Origin: Pogostemon cablin
Lineage: Eukaryota > Streptophyta > Magnoliopsida > Lamiales > Lamiaceae
Reading direction: 5' to 3'
Assembly: GCA_023678885.1 (NCBI GenBank)
Contig: CM043009.1
Coordinates: 13,819,117 to 13,883,116, forward strand
DNA: 64,000 bases
Shown here piece by piece: positions 9,486 through 20,216 of the stretch (position 1 is its first letter; each line of letters begins with the position of its first letter). Both the position numbers and the translations under genes were made by a program. The notes under the pieces were generated by a model, which was not told the origin of the DNA, ran no database searches, and saw only the letters and a program-made list of their open reading frames with translations.

Positions 9486-12265
9486 AGGCTTCAGCGAGCC
9501 CATTAGCTGCTGCATTGTACATAGAAGACTTCCTTTACTTGAAGTCAAACTTCTCACAAAGCTTATCAATCAAAGAGTTACTGAACGACCTCCCATTATC
9601 CGTGATGATGTATCGAGGCACTCCATATCTATATATGATGTTGACGCGGATGAAATCAGCAACATTTTCCTTCTTCACTTCTCTCAAGGGTGCAACTTTC
9701 GCCCACTTGAAAAAGTAATCAGTGGCAGCCAGAATGTAAAGATGACCTCCAGAAGACTTTGTTAACGGCCCCACCACATCCAAGCCCCATGCATCAAATG
9801 GCCATGAAGAAACTGTTGGATGCAACGGTTCGGGAGGTTGATGAATGAGATTTGCATGAAATTGACATGGCTGACATCTTTGTGCATGGTCTATGCAATC
9901 CTTCACCATAGAAGGCCAGTAATATCACATCCTCTTGATTCTGAAATATAACTTGAGTCCAGACTGATGGGCGCCACATATTCCAGAATGAGCTTCCTCC
10001 ATAGCTTGAAGAGCTTCTTCATCACTTAAGCATCTTAAGAGAATACCATCAAATGATCTTCTATAGAGTGTATCTTTGTAATAGAAGAATCACGGTGCTC
10101 TACGTCGGCCATCAACCCTTAGGTGTGGATCATTGGGGAGCTTATCATTCTTCAAGTAATTCACAAATGGTTGACGCCAGTCTTCTTTCTCAATATCAAA
10201 CACCTCTATGGCGCAATACTCAACTTCTTCATCATCTTCTATTTCGAGGAAGGGAGGCACCACCCAACTTTTGCAGATCGGTATTTGAAAACGTGCTTCG
10301 GACATTGCTATGGTTGATGCTAGCTTTGCCAAAGCATCAGCTTGCTTGTTCTTGCTCTTTGGTAAATGTTCAATCTCTACATCCCCAAGCCAATTCATAA
10401 GCCTTTGAGCATAGTTATAGTATGGGATTAGCTCGGGCTTCTTAACCTCATATAAGCCAAGCAACTGGTTGATTATAAACAACGAATCTCCATATACCTT
10501 AAGATGTCGTTGCTTAACATCTACTGCCATCTCCAAACCAAGTATAAGAGCTTGATACTCAGCTATATTGTTAGAGCAATTTTCAGTTAGACTGGATGAA
10601 TATGGCAGAACTCCTCCATCTGAGGTCACAAATACCACTCCGGCACCGGCTCCTTCTCTATGAGCAGCTTCATTGAAATACATCTTCCAAGGAGGACTAA
10701 TTTCAATGGCCAATATATCTTCATCGGGGAGATCATCAGACAACTCCCATTCGGCAGGCATGGGATGGTCAGCCAAGAAATTTGCTAATACTTGCCCTTT
10801 CACTGCTTTTTGAGGAACATAGATAATTTCAAATTGCTGCAATTGAAGATACCACCTTGTGAGCCTATCAGAGAGTATTGGCTTTGACATGATGAACTTC
10901 AATGGATTGGCCTTTGAGACCAAGTAAACAGTATGAGCTTGAAAGTAATGCCTTAACTTCTGAATTGCAAAGATGAGAGCAAGACAAATATTTTCAATTG
11001 GTGAGTATTTTAACTCATTTGAAATCATTGTTCTACTCAAATAGTACAACGCACACTCCTTTCCTTCATCATTATTTTGTGCAAGTAGGGCTCCAACTGA
11101 TCTTTCTTGAGCTGATATGTAGAGAATTAATGGGCGTCTGACTATCGGAGCGACCAACACTGGCGGCTTCATCAAATATGCTTTAATGCTGTTAAAGGCA
11201 TTAGTACAAGCTTCATCCCATTCAAAGGGGCTCCCTTTCTTTATAAGATGATTGAATGGCTGGCATCGGCCTGCTAAGTTTGATATGAACCTCCTTAAGT
11301 ATGTCAGCTTTCCTTGTAAACTCTTGAGTTCATGTATGTTTCAAGGCACCAGCATCTTTATGATTGCATCAATCTTTGCTTTATCAACCTCAATGCCACG
11401 ATGTCGGACAATGAATCCAAGGAACTTTCTAGAAGAGACTCCGAATGCGCACTTAAGTGGGTTCATCTTTAGTTGAAATTTTCTAAGATGCTCAAATATT
11501 TGTCTTAAATCTTGGAGATGGTCCTTTTTCTTCTTTGACTTCACCACGATGTCATCAACATAACATTCGACATTCTTATGGAGCATGTCATTAAATATCT
11601 TTTGCATGGCTCGTTGGTAAGTAGCGCCAGCATTTCTCAAACCGAACGGCATAACATTGTAGTAAAATATTCCTTTTGGAGTGCGAAAGGCTGTTTTCTC
11701 TTGGTCTTCTGGAGCCAGACTAATTTGATTATAGCCAGATGATCCATCCATGAACGAAAGAACATCATGAACAGTTGTTGCATCGATCATGAGCTCAGTA
11801 ATTGGCAGTGAAAAATCATCTTTTGGGCATGCCAAGTTCAAATCCCGGAAGTCAACACAAACTCTAAGCTGCCCATTTGCCTTCCTTACTGGTATAATGT
11901 TAGAGAGCCAAGTGGGATACTTAACTTCTCGTATCTTTCCCGTCTCAAGGAGCTTATTAACCTCAGCCTCAATCAATAGAATCAGCTCTGGTCGAAATCG
12001 ATGCTGCATCTGCTTAACAGGCTTAGCTCCTTTCTTTATTGCTAAATGATGAACTGCCACTTTTGGATCTAATTCGGGCATCTCCTTGAATGACCATGCG
12101 AACACGTCTCTAAACTCTTGAAGAAGCTCAATGTAAGCTTTTTCTTCATCGGTTGTCAACAAAGCACTTATATAGGTTGGATGTGGGTCATTAGCATCAC
12201 CCAAATTAATCTCCTTCAATTAGTCAATAGTAGCTTTGACACCCTCTTCAAATTCGGGAGGAGCA
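9486..12265 (-). pseudogene. Old Tat-lineage pol, second half (RT, RNase H, archaeal-type RNase H, integrase), broken
   Basis: On the minus strand from 12265: LKEINLGDANDPHPTYISAL, reverse transcriptase with CYVDDIVVKS, RNase H, a second RNase H (MYFNEAAHREGAGAG, GDSLFIINQLL, KQADALAKLAS), the integrase zinc finger and a DDE core ending just after GLAEAFN near 9486. In-frame stops include positions near 12220, 11341, 10090, 9930 and 9535. Several sit where the intact young copy has CGG (Arg), as expected from C-to-T decay on both strands. The integrase C-terminus is missing. In the second RNase H the usual FDGA active-site start reads FNEA, losing the first Asp. It is interrupted at its upstream end by the nested element and resumes at 23245. 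Confidence 0.9.
12261..12265. repeat. Target-site duplication (GAGCA), left copy
   Basis: Identical to 23245-23249 and immediately outside the 5' LTR of the young element. Confidence 0.9.
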
Positions 12266-13172
12266 TGTAAGCAATTAAAATTCACGGTCCAATCAAAGGG
12301 CGACACGTGGATTTTATTGATTAAATATCAATTTTAATTTATTATATTTTATTTTGGGGATTTAATAAATTAATTCCTAAAATAGATTAATAAATAATTG
12401 ATAATTAATTTAATACCCAATAAATTAAGTAGGGTTTAAATTAAGTAAAAATTGACCCCTAAGTTAAGTAAAGCATGGAAGGTTCCAGAATCAGGTCAAA
12501 TTAAGCAATGACCAATCAAGCTGTGATATATTTTGAACGGCCCAAGCCCGCAGAACCAGGCCAAATCTGTCATAGACCAATCAGATTGCAAGATATTTAT
12601 GGGGCATGCTCATTCCTCACCTATATAAGGAGCCCTCCTTCATTCACTCCAGACACACTAAAATACTTGAAGACATAAACGCTCTGAAGAGATCAAGAAC
12701 ACGAGCAGCGCTCCCTTGAGATCTTCAAGCATCTTCAAGTCAAGAACGACAAACGATTGGGGATTAAGGTGCGGAGCCCCCCAAATCAAGCGTTCTTCAT
12801 ATACTGAGTTCTTCGGTGTTCTTCGCGCCAAGAACAACATACGACCCGGGATTAAGGTGCTAAGCCCCCCAGATCGAGTGTTCTTCGGATCAAGTACGTT
12901 TAATCCAAATAAAGGCTCGACGCCTCTGGATTAACGTTATAAGATCCAAATTCGAGTTCGGACAAGCTTCAACTGAAGATCCGACTCAACACACACAGTC
13001 AACGCGGTCAACGCAGTCAAAGTCAAAGTCAAAGTCAAGCCAAATTGGTTCGAGAGAAGAATCAGAGGATTGATAGAGATTGTTTCCTTAATCATCAAGT
13101 TTAATCCAATTGGATTATTATTGTAATTCTCTTGTGTTTATTTTATTATAAATACAAAAATTCATTGTTACA
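12266..13172 (+). repeat. 5' LTR of the young element
   Basis: 907 bp, TG...CA ends. It contains a TATA box at 12621-12630. Downstream (about 12740-12960) are short repeats around ggattaaggtg and aagcccccca, and repeated agtcaa units near 13003-13036. It is near-identical to 22338-23244. Confidence 0.97.
12621..12630 (+). promoter_or_regulatory. LTR TATA box
   Basis: ctatataagg lies 355 bases into the LTR and is followed by a CT-rich start region (agccctccttcattcactcc). The copy in the 3' LTR is at 22693-22702. It probably sets the start of the genomic transcript. Confidence 0.7.
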
Positions 13173-13174
13173 AA

Positions 13175-13193
13175 TTTTGGCACGCCCAGTGGG
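13175..13193 (+). promoter_or_regulatory. Primer-binding-site-like sequence
   Basis: ttttggcacgcccagtggg begins two bases after the 5' LTR. The identical sequence follows the LTR of the old element (minus strand, near 26485-26467). That conservation and position argue for the tRNA primer site. I did not identify which tRNA matches. Confidence 0.6.
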
Positions 13194-13240
13194 ACCGTCT
13201 CTACCTCTCATCTCTTCTCTCTACAAGCTCGAAGTACGAT

Positions 13241-14773
13241 ATGACTCCTGTCAGGATTACTGTAGGTAGGACTGCTGCTTCTAAGCTCTCAGAGGCATTG
13301 ACTGAAAATGTTGCTGTTGTTACAAGGAGCATGTCAGAAAAAGCTCGTTCGGAAGCCTCATCTGGATCCAACCCTTCGGTTGAGGAGGCTTCGAGAAAAC
13401 AACTACTTATGAAAGATGATAGTGATGAAGATTCTGCATCTTCAAACTCTTCATCTGACTCCGTTGCAGCTCCAGTAATGATGGCAGGCGCCACGACTGT
13501 TGAGGAACAATTGGCAAACATGATGAAGGCTATCGAGGGGCTCACGAAACACATAGAAGCGCAAGACACAAAGATCTCCCAATTGATGAAAAGAGACATC
13601 GCGGAGACTAGCCATGCAAACGGAAAAGGAGTCATGGACGATAGTGAAGTGGAAGAGGTCACAAGGCGCCAGACTATTGAAAAGGAGCAAACTCAAGGAA
13701 CGTTGCCACTTTCAGCTGATGGAATGCTCCAAGTAGATCAACTCAAGGATATTATACTTGGAACAATAAAAGAAAGGTTTGAGGAGAATTCCAAGCCTAC
13801 TGTTACTTATGTCAAGCCATACACGAAAAGAGTGGACAACTTGAAGTTGCCAGCTGGCTACCAGCCTCCCAAGTTCCAACAGTTTGATGGCAAAGGAAAT
13901 CCGAGGCAGCATATAGCACACTTTATTGAGACCTGCCATGACGCTGGTACTTATGGAGACCATATGATAAGGCAGTTCGTTCGCTCTCTCAAAGGAAATG
14001 CATTTGATTGGTATATCGACTTGCAAGCTGAATCCATTGATAGTTGGGCACAAATGGAACATGAGTTCCTTAATCGTTTCTACAGCACGAGGAGAACTGT
14101 TAGTATGACTGAGTTAACTAATACTCGTCAATTGAAGGAAGAACCTGTGATTGATTATATCAATCGATGGAGAAATTTGAGTTTAAATTGCAAGGACCGA
14201 TTATCCGGAGAGTCTGCTATTGAGATGTGTATCCAAGGGATGGAATGGAATCTCCTTTATATACTCAAAGGAATTCAACCTAAGACTTTCGAAGAGTTGG
14301 CTACTAGGGCCCATGACATGGAATTAAGTATGGCTGCTAGTGGAATCAAACATTCACCGATGTCGGACTCCTACAAGTCTAAAGATAAACAAGATTTCAA
14401 AAGGGGGGGCAAGTCCTATGTTAAAAGTTCCAACAAAGAGTCAATGGCCACAAATATTATGACGGTCAAGGTTCGAAAGAATGAAAATGATAAGAAAGAC
14501 AAAGGGAAGCAAGTTACCCAAGAGTGGGGGCAAAGAAGGTTAACTCTGAAGGAGATGCAAGAAAAAGAGTATCCATTTCTGAACTCAGACCTTTCTGGCA
14601 TATTCGATGATCTAATGAAGAACAAACTCCTTGATCTTCCTGATATGAAACGTCCAGAAGAAGCCGGCCGAACTAATGACCCAAAATACTGCAAGTATCA
14701 TAGGTTGGTGAGTCATCCAATTCATGATTGTTTCGTTCTTAAGGAAAAGATCATGCAATTGGTTAAGGAATGA
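13241..14773 (+). CDS. gag: Gag polyprotein of the young Tat-lineage element
   Basis: 510 aa, ATG 68 bases after the LTR. The N-terminus is Ser/Glu-rich with TRSMSEKAR, then a predicted coiled coil (VEEQLANMMKAIEGLTKHIE). The retrotransposon capsid domain spans about residues 213-365 (from FDGKGNPRQHIAHFIETC to LATRAHDMEL). Near the C-terminus is a C-x2-H...H-x4-C knuckle (CKYHRLVSHPIHDC), the form typical of Tat Gags in place of CCHC. The role is particle assembly and RNA packaging in the cytoplasm. It ends at TGA 14771-14773. Pol continues in the same frame, so the stop may be read through; the old copy has Gly at that codon. No other break is seen. Confidence 0.9.
   Translation: MTPVRITVGRTAASKLSEALTENVAVVTRSMSEKARSEASSGSNPSVEEASRKQLLMKDDSDEDSASSNSSSDSVAAPVMMAGATTVEEQLANMMKAIEGLTKHIEAQDTKISQLMKRDIAETSHANGKGVMDDSEVEEVTRRQTIEKEQTQGTLPLSADGMLQVDQLKDIILGTIKERFEENSKPTVTYVKPYTKRVDNLKLPAGYQPPKFQQFDGKGNPRQHIAHFIETCHDAGTYGDHMIRQFVRSLKGNAFDWYIDLQAESIDSWAQMEHEFLNRFYSTRRTVSMTELTNTRQLKEEPVIDYINRWRNLSLNCKDRLSGESAIEMCIQGMEWNLLYILKGIQPKTFEELATRAHDMELSMAASGIKHSPMSDSYKSKDKQDFKRGGKSYVKSSNKESMATNIMTVKVRKNENDKKDKGKQVTQEWGQRRLTLKEMQEKEYPFLNSDLSGIFDDLMKNKLLDLPDMKRPEEAGRTNDPKYCKYHRLVSHPIHDCFVLKEKIMQLVKE
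14771..14773 (+). other. Single in-frame TGA separating gag and pol
   Basis: The context is MQLVKE-stop-KIVLEDEAG with gag and pol in the same reading frame. The corresponding place in the old copy (minus strand, about 24865) reads LVEQGKIFLDEDA without a stop. It is either a readthrough signal or a recent nonsense change of GGA. Confidence 0.85.
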
Positions 14774-14779
14774 AAAATC

Positions 14780-17700
14780 GTGTTAGAAGATGAGGCGGGC
14801 ACAAACTTCACTTCTGTAGAAGAAAGTCATAATGGAGGCTCATGTCATGTCGTGAATGAGGACAATGAAAGCGAACAACTTGAAACTAAGGGTAAAGCTT
14901 ACTCCATGAAGGTGACCTTCACGGATGAAGATATGTTGTTGGGTATGCAATCTCATAATCGACCTCTATTTGTGACTGGTTATACTAAAGGGGTGCGAGT
15001 GAATCGCATACTTATTGATGGAGGTTCGGCAGTGAACATCTTGTCCTTGAGAATGTTGAAGAAGATAGAAATACCAATGGATGAACTAATCCATAGCCGA
15101 TTGATGATCCAAGGGTTCAACCATGAGGGGCAAAGGACTCTCGGCACAATAGTTCTTGAGTTGTTAATTGATGAGATGAAATCCACAGTCCTTTTCCATG
15201 TTATTGATGCAAAAACTTCCTACAACATGCTTTTGGGGCGTCCATGGCTACATGAGAATGGCGTGATTCCTTCTACATTACACCAGTGCTTCAAATATAG
15301 TGAAGGTGACAATGTGAAAAGAGTATTCGGTGACGACAAGCCGTTTACTGAAGCTGAAGCTTACTTTGCCGATGCTAAATATTTCTTCAAGAGTACAAAG
15401 GAAGTAAAGCGTGAAGAAGCCCCAGTACAAGATAATGGGGGCAATAAACAAATAAAGAATGAGGAAGGTAGTACATCATCTGCCACTCTCAAGGAGAACA
15501 AAGGCAAAGGGCTTGAGACCTCGGAAGAGTTGACATTGCCTCTAACAAAAATTGATGCTAGTAAACTTTCTTCTCCACCACTCAAAGGATTCACGCGTCC
15601 TATTGAAGGACCAAAGACCGAACACGGTGAAGTGTTTGAAGCCGAAATAACCAAGTCGTATAGTCCACAAGCTTATAAACTCCTTATGAAGGCTGGTTAT
15701 GAACCAAAGGAAAAAGCGATGGCGAGCAAGGTGTGTCAAGAAACTATCAACCCACCAGTACATGGGCTCAATGTTACTCAGGAAATGTTGAAAAATAGTG
15801 GTCACACTATCAAGAAGGCTAAGCCAGGTTTGGGATATGTCCCTCAAAAGCCAGTCCGCATTGCAATTAGAAGAGCAAGTACAAATTATATCACCGAGGG
15901 AGAAGCTTTATCCACGGAGGATATGTTTGACGCAAGTAGTAGGGAAGTCAAGAGAATATCTGTTTTTGAAAGGCTTGGGAGTGTCTTCGAAAGGCTTGGA
16001 CCCTGTAAAGAGAAGTGTAGGAGGCAAAATCATGTCAAGTCCCTTAACCTCCGAAAACTCCGGAGTCAAAATCCATCTCGTATCAAGCGGCAAAATATCT
16101 TGACTATCTCGAGTGGAAGAGTATTGAAAGCTAAGGTGCGAAGAATCGTCTTTACCAAAGATGATAGTAATAATGATAAAGAAAGTGTAGCTTCCACCAA
16201 TCATATTACTGCTGTGGAAGATTCTCAAATGGAGGAAGTAGATGCTGAAGATGCCCCTCCACAATTTGAAGAAGGAGTGAAAGCCACTGTTGATGAATTG
16301 AAAGAAATTAACTTAAGTGATGAAAATGACCCACGTCCTACCTACATAAGTGCTCTGCTAAATGTTGAAGAAGAAACAAAGTATGTCAGCCTTTTGCGAG
16401 AATTCAAAGATGTCTTTGCATGGTCGCATAAGGAAATGCCAGGCTTAGATCCGAAAATTGCAGTGCACCACTTGTCCATTAAAAAGGGAACTCGGCCGGT
16501 TAAACAAATGCAGCGTCGATTTCGACCAGAGTTGATTCCTTTGATTGAGGACGAGATTAATAAGCTTCTTGAAACTGGCAAGATCCGAGAAGTTAAATAT
16601 CCTACATGGATTTCCAATATCGTGCTGGTAAGAAAGAAAAATGGGCAACTCAGAGTATGTGTTGATTTCCGAGATTTGAATATGGCATGTCCGAAAGATG
16701 ACTTTCCATTACCAATTACTGAACTCATGATTGATGCAACAACGGGGCATGAGGTCCTTTCATTTATGGATGGATCATCTGGCTACAATCAAATTGGTTT
16801 GGCTCCTGAGGATCAAGAGAAGACAGCCTTTCGTACTCCGAAAGGGATATATTGCTATAATGTTATGCCATTTGGCTTAAAGAATGCTGGTGCCACTTAT
16901 CAGCGAGCCATGCAAAAGATATTTGATGACATGCTTCATAAGATTGTCGAATGCTATGTTGATGATATTGTGGTGAAATCAAAGGAAAAGAAAGATCATT
17001 TCCGTGATCTAAGACGAGTGTTTGAACGATTAAGAGAGCATCAACTCAAGATGAATCCGCTCAAGTGTGCATTTGGAGTTTCATCCGGGAAATTTCTTGG
17101 GTTTATTGTTCGTCGTCGAGGGATTGAGATTGAGGAAGCAAAGATTGACGCAATCATGAAAATGCATGTGCCTCGGAACATACATGAACTCAAAAGTCTG
17201 CAAGGAAAGTTGGCATACTTAAGGAGATTCATATCAAACTTAGCTGGCCGATGCCAGCCATTTAGTCATCTCATGAAGAAGGGCAGCATATTCGAATGGG
17301 ATGAAGCTTGCAATAATGCTTTCAATAGCATTAAGGAATACTTGATGAAGGCACCAGTGTTGAGTGCTCCAACACATGGACGTCCGTTAATTCTCTATCT
17401 AGCTGCTCAAGAGCGTTCTGTGGGAGCTTTGCTTGCGCAAGAAAATGATGATGGCAAAGAAAGAGCTCTATACTATCTAAGTAGAACCATGACTCCAAAC
17501 GAGTTGAAGTATTCACCCATTGAGAAGATTTGCTTATCCCTTATCTTCGTAATTCAGAAGTTGAAACATTATTTTCAAGCTCATACAGTTCGGTTAGTTT
17601 CGAAAGCCAACCCACTAAAATTTGTCATGTCAAAACCAGTACTCTCTGATCGGCTTGCAAGATGGTATCTCCAACTTCAACAGTTTGAGATCGTGTACGT

Positions 17701-19582
17701 TCCTCAAAAGGCCGTAAAAGGACAGGTGTTGGCAGATTTTCTAGCTGATCATCCAATGCCTGCTGAATGGGAACTATCTGATGAACTCCCCGATGAAGAT
17801 GCTTTCACTGTGGACATAGTTTCTGCTTGGAAGATGTATTTCGATGGAGCATCTCATAGAGAGGGAGCTGGTGCGGGAGTCGTGTTTGTAACATCCAGTG
17901 GTGAAGTTCTACCCTTCTCATTTTCCTTAATGGAAAATTGCTCCAACAATGTGGCTGAGTATCAAGCACTCATACTTGGTTTAGAAATGGCTGTCGATAT
18001 AAAGCAGCTACACCTTAGAGTGTATGGTGATTCGTTATTGGTGATAAATCAACTCCTTGGAGTGTATGAAGTGAAGAAGCCTGAGTTGTTGCCCTATTAC
18101 AAGTATGCTCAAAAGCTTATGGGTTATCTCGGTGATGTTGATATTAAGCATCTGTCTAGAAGAGAGAATAAGCAAGCTGACGCCCTCGCTAAGTTAGCAT
18201 CAACTATAGCTATGCCAGAAATGCAAATTCAAATACCGGTGTGTAGAAGTTGGGTTGTACCACCAATCTTTGAAGATGATGATTATGAAGAAGTTGAAAA
18301 TCATGTGGTGGAGGTTTTCGAAATTGAAGAAGAAGATTGGCGCCAACCACTTGTGGATTATTTGAAATATGATAAGTTGCCTAACGATCCACGACAAAGG
18401 GTTGATATTCGGCGTCGGGCACCTCGGTTCATCTACTTCAAAGGTACACTTTATAGAAGATCATTCGATGGAGTTTTCTTGAGATGCTTGGGTAAGGAAG
18501 AAACTATTCAAGCAATGGAGGAGGCTCACTCCGGAATTTGCGGTGCTCATCAATCCGGACCAAAGCTACATTTCAGAATTAAAAGGATGGGCTACTATTG
18601 GCCAACCATGGTGAAGGATTGCATGGATTACGCACAAAGATGTCAAGCTTGTCAGTTCCATGGAAATTTGATTCATCAACCTCCGGAGCCTTTACATCCG
18701 ACAGTCGCTTCATGGCCTTTCGATGCTTGGGGTTTAGATGTGGTGGGGCCGCTTACAAAGTCATCTGGTGGTCATCTCTACATTCTTGCTGCAACAGATT
18801 ACTTTTCAAAGTGGGCTGAAGCCGTGCCTCTGAGGGAAGTAAAGAAAGAAAATGTTGCTGATTTCATCCGAATCAACATCATTTATAGATATGGTGTTCC
18901 GCGCTACATCATCACTGATAATGGAAAGCAGTTCAGCAACAGTTGGATTGATAAGCTGTGTGAGAGGTTTGATTTCAAACAAAAGAAATCTTCAATGTAT
19001 AACGCAGCTGCTAATGGTCTTGCCGAAGCTTTCAATAAAACTTTATGCAGTTTATTGAAGAAAGTGGTCTCCAAGTCAAAAAGAGATTGGCATGAAAGAA
19101 TCAATGAAGCTTTATGGGCATACCGCACCACTTATAGAACGCCTACGCAAGCCACTCCGTATTCCTTGGTGTATGGTGTTGAGGCTGTTGTGCCTCTTGA
19201 AAAGCAAATTCCTTCTTTGAGGATAGCCATACAAGAAGGCCTCACCGAGGAAGAAAATGCAAAGTTACGTCTTCAAGAGTTAGAAGCGTTAGATGAAAAG
19301 AGGTTGGAAGCACAACAAAGACTTGAGTGTTACCAATCTCGCCTTTCTAGAACATACAACAAGAAGGTGAGGGTACGTTCTTTTCAAGTTGGTGATTTGG
19401 TGCTTGCTGTGAGAAGACCTATAGTAGTCACCCATCGCGTTGGAAATAAGTTTCTACCCAAGTGGGATGACCCTCATGTTGTGAAGGAAGCCTATACAAA
19501 TGGCGCATACAAGTTGATCTCAGAAGATGGCGTGAACATTGGCCCTATACATGGGAAGTTCTTGAAACGCTACTACGCGTAA
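14780..19582 (+). CDS. pol: Pol polyprotein: protease, RT, RNase H, archaeal-type RNase H, integrase
   Basis: Open for 1600 codons in the same frame as gag. The nominal first codon here is GTG at 14780, so it is more probably made by readthrough of the gag TGA than by its own start. Protease: LIDGGSAVNIL near residue 80 (DGGS for the usual DTGS/DSGS, normal in this lineage) and LGRPWLHENGVI. RT: about residues 590-790 with FMDGSSGYNQI and CYVDDIVVKS. RNase H 1: about 867-990. Second RNase H: about 1015-1150 with FDGAS, AEYQAL, YGDS and NKQADALA, giving the D-E-D-D set. Integrase: HHCC finger (HSGICGAH...CQAC), then D, D (TDNG) and E (LAEAFN) with exact D-35-E spacing. It ends HGKFLKRYYA with no chromodomain. 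All catalytic residues I can identify are present. Confidence 0.93.
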   Translation: MLEDEAGTNFTSVEESHNGGSCHVVNEDNESEQLETKGKAYSMKVTFTDEDMLLGMQSHNRPLFVTGYTKGVRVNRILIDGGSAVNILSLRMLKKIEIPMDELIHSRLMIQGFNHEGQRTLGTIVLELLIDEMKSTVLFHVIDAKTSYNMLLGRPWLHENGVIPSTLHQCFKYSEGDNVKRVFGDDKPFTEAEAYFADAKYFFKSTKEVKREEAPVQDNGGNKQIKNEEGSTSSATLKENKGKGLETSEELTLPLTKIDASKLSSPPLKGFTRPIEGPKTEHGEVFEAEITKSYSPQAYKLLMKAGYEPKEKAMASKVCQETINPPVHGLNVTQEMLKNSGHTIKKAKPGLGYVPQKPVRIAIRRASTNYITEGEALSTEDMFDASSREVKRISVFERLGSVFERLGPCKEKCRRQNHVKSLNLRKLRSQNPSRIKRQNILTISSGRVLKAKVRRIVFTKDDSNNDKESVASTNHITAVEDSQMEEVDAEDAPPQFEEGVKATVDELKEINLSDENDPRPTYISALLNVEEETKYVSLLREFKDVFAWSHKEMPGLDPKIAVHHLSIKKGTRPVKQMQRRFRPELIPLIEDEINKLLETGKIREVKYPTWISNIVLVRKKNGQLRVCVDFRDLNMACPKDDFPLPITELMIDATTGHEVLSFMDGSSGYNQIGLAPEDQEKTAFRTPKGIYCYNVMPFGLKNAGATYQRAMQKIFDDMLHKIVECYVDDIVVKSKEKKDHFRDLRRVFERLREHQLKMNPLKCAFGVSSGKFLGFIVRRRGIEIEEAKIDAIMKMHVPRNIHELKSLQGKLAYLRRFISNLAGRCQPFSHLMKKGSIFEWDEACNNAFNSIKEYLMKAPVLSAPTHGRPLILYLAAQERSVGALLAQENDDGKERALYYLSRTMTPNELKYSPIEKICLSLIFVIQKLKHYFQAHTVRLVSKANPLKFVMSKPVLSDRLARWYLQLQQFEIVYVPQKAVKGQVLADFLADHPMPAEWELSDELPDEDAFTVDIVSAWKMYFDGASHREGAGAGVVFVTSSGEVLPFSFSLMENCSNNVAEYQALILGLEMAVDIKQLHLRVYGDSLLVINQLLGVYEVKKPELLPYYKYAQKLMGYLGDVDIKHLSRRENKQADALAKLASTIAMPEMQIQIPVCRSWVVPPIFEDDDYEEVENHVVEVFEIEEEDWRQPLVDYLKYDKLPNDPRQRVDIRRRAPRFIYFKGTLYRRSFDGVFLRCLGKEETIQAMEEAHSGICGAHQSGPKLHFRIKRMGYYWPTMVKDCMDYAQRCQACQFHGNLIHQPPEPLHPTVASWPFDAWGLDVVGPLTKSSGGHLYILAATDYFSKWAEAVPLREVKKENVADFIRINIIYRYGVPRYIITDNGKQFSNSWIDKLCERFDFKQKKSSMYNAAANGLAEAFNKTLCSLLKKVVSKSKRDWHERINEALWAYRTTYRTPTQATPYSLVYGVEAVVPLEKQIPSLRIAIQEGLTEEENAKLRLQELEALDEKRLEAQQRLECYQSRLSRTYNKKVRVRSFQVGDLVLAVRRPIVVTHRVGNKFLPKWDDPHVVKEAYTNGAYKLISEDGVNIGPIHGKFLKRYYA

Positions 19583-19633
19583 AATAAATACATGTACAAC
19601 GCTCCTTGACGCACGAGCCTAAACTACATGTTA

Positions 19634-19781
19634 CTCCTGGTCCGCATGAGTATAAACTGTGTACGACAAACTCCTGGTCCACATGAGTGTAAACTGTGTA
19701 CGACAAACTCCTGGTCCACATGAGTGTAAACTGTGTACGACAAACTCCTGGTCCGCATGAGTATAAACTGTGCATGACACC
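19634..19781 (+). repeat. Four 37-bp tandem repeats after pol
   Basis: Units start at 19634, 19671, 19708 and 19745. Each reads ctcctggtccRcatgagt, then Rtaaactgtg with an acgacaaa end. A fifth, detached unit is at 19892-19928. They begin 52 bases after the pol stop. Confidence 0.9.
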
Positions 19782-19957
19782 CACCAAAGGTAATTATATG
19801 TGGTTAAACTATCAATTCACCCCACTCAGATATTTTAAGTGGTTAAAGCATTAAATATCTTACTTTGTCTAAAGTGGTTAAAGAATAGTCACTCCTGGCC
19901 CGCATGAGTATAAACTGTGTACGGCACCCCCCCATTCAAATCAAATCATGTCCCCTT

Positions 19958-20010
19958 GAACTACGTAATGACTTGATCCTCTGCGAAGAGGTACGTAGGC
20001 AACTTAGCAT
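19958..20010 (+). other. Conserved-looking structured motif in the 3' region
   Basis: actacgtaatgacttgatcc followed by tctgcgaagaggtacgtagg contains inverted pairs (ctacgt with acgtag; cctct with agagg) that form a short hairpin. Similar ACTACGT...ACGTAGGCA text is familiar from the 3' regions of plant Tat/Ogre elements. That is a recollection, not a search result. Confidence 0.4.
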
Positions 20011-20216
20011 TTTACTAAGTTCAGTCATAATCCAAGCAATTCGAGTCGAGTTTGCGAGGCAAGCGATAAATTGAAGTGTGAACGAGTTAAGAAGAAAAAG
20101 GTTGACAAAGAGAAGATGTGGTTGAATGCAAAGACAGTGGTGAAATGATGAAGGTGGTAAAGTGATGAGGGTGATCCATGTTGTCCCTTAAAGCTAGCAA
20201 AGAAAGAGGTTTAAGC

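Noticed and set aside
12658..12934. Open frames inside the LTRs (duplicated at 22730-23006)
   Set aside because: They fall in the R/U5-like part of the LTR, overlap on opposite strands, and have no similarity to known proteins.
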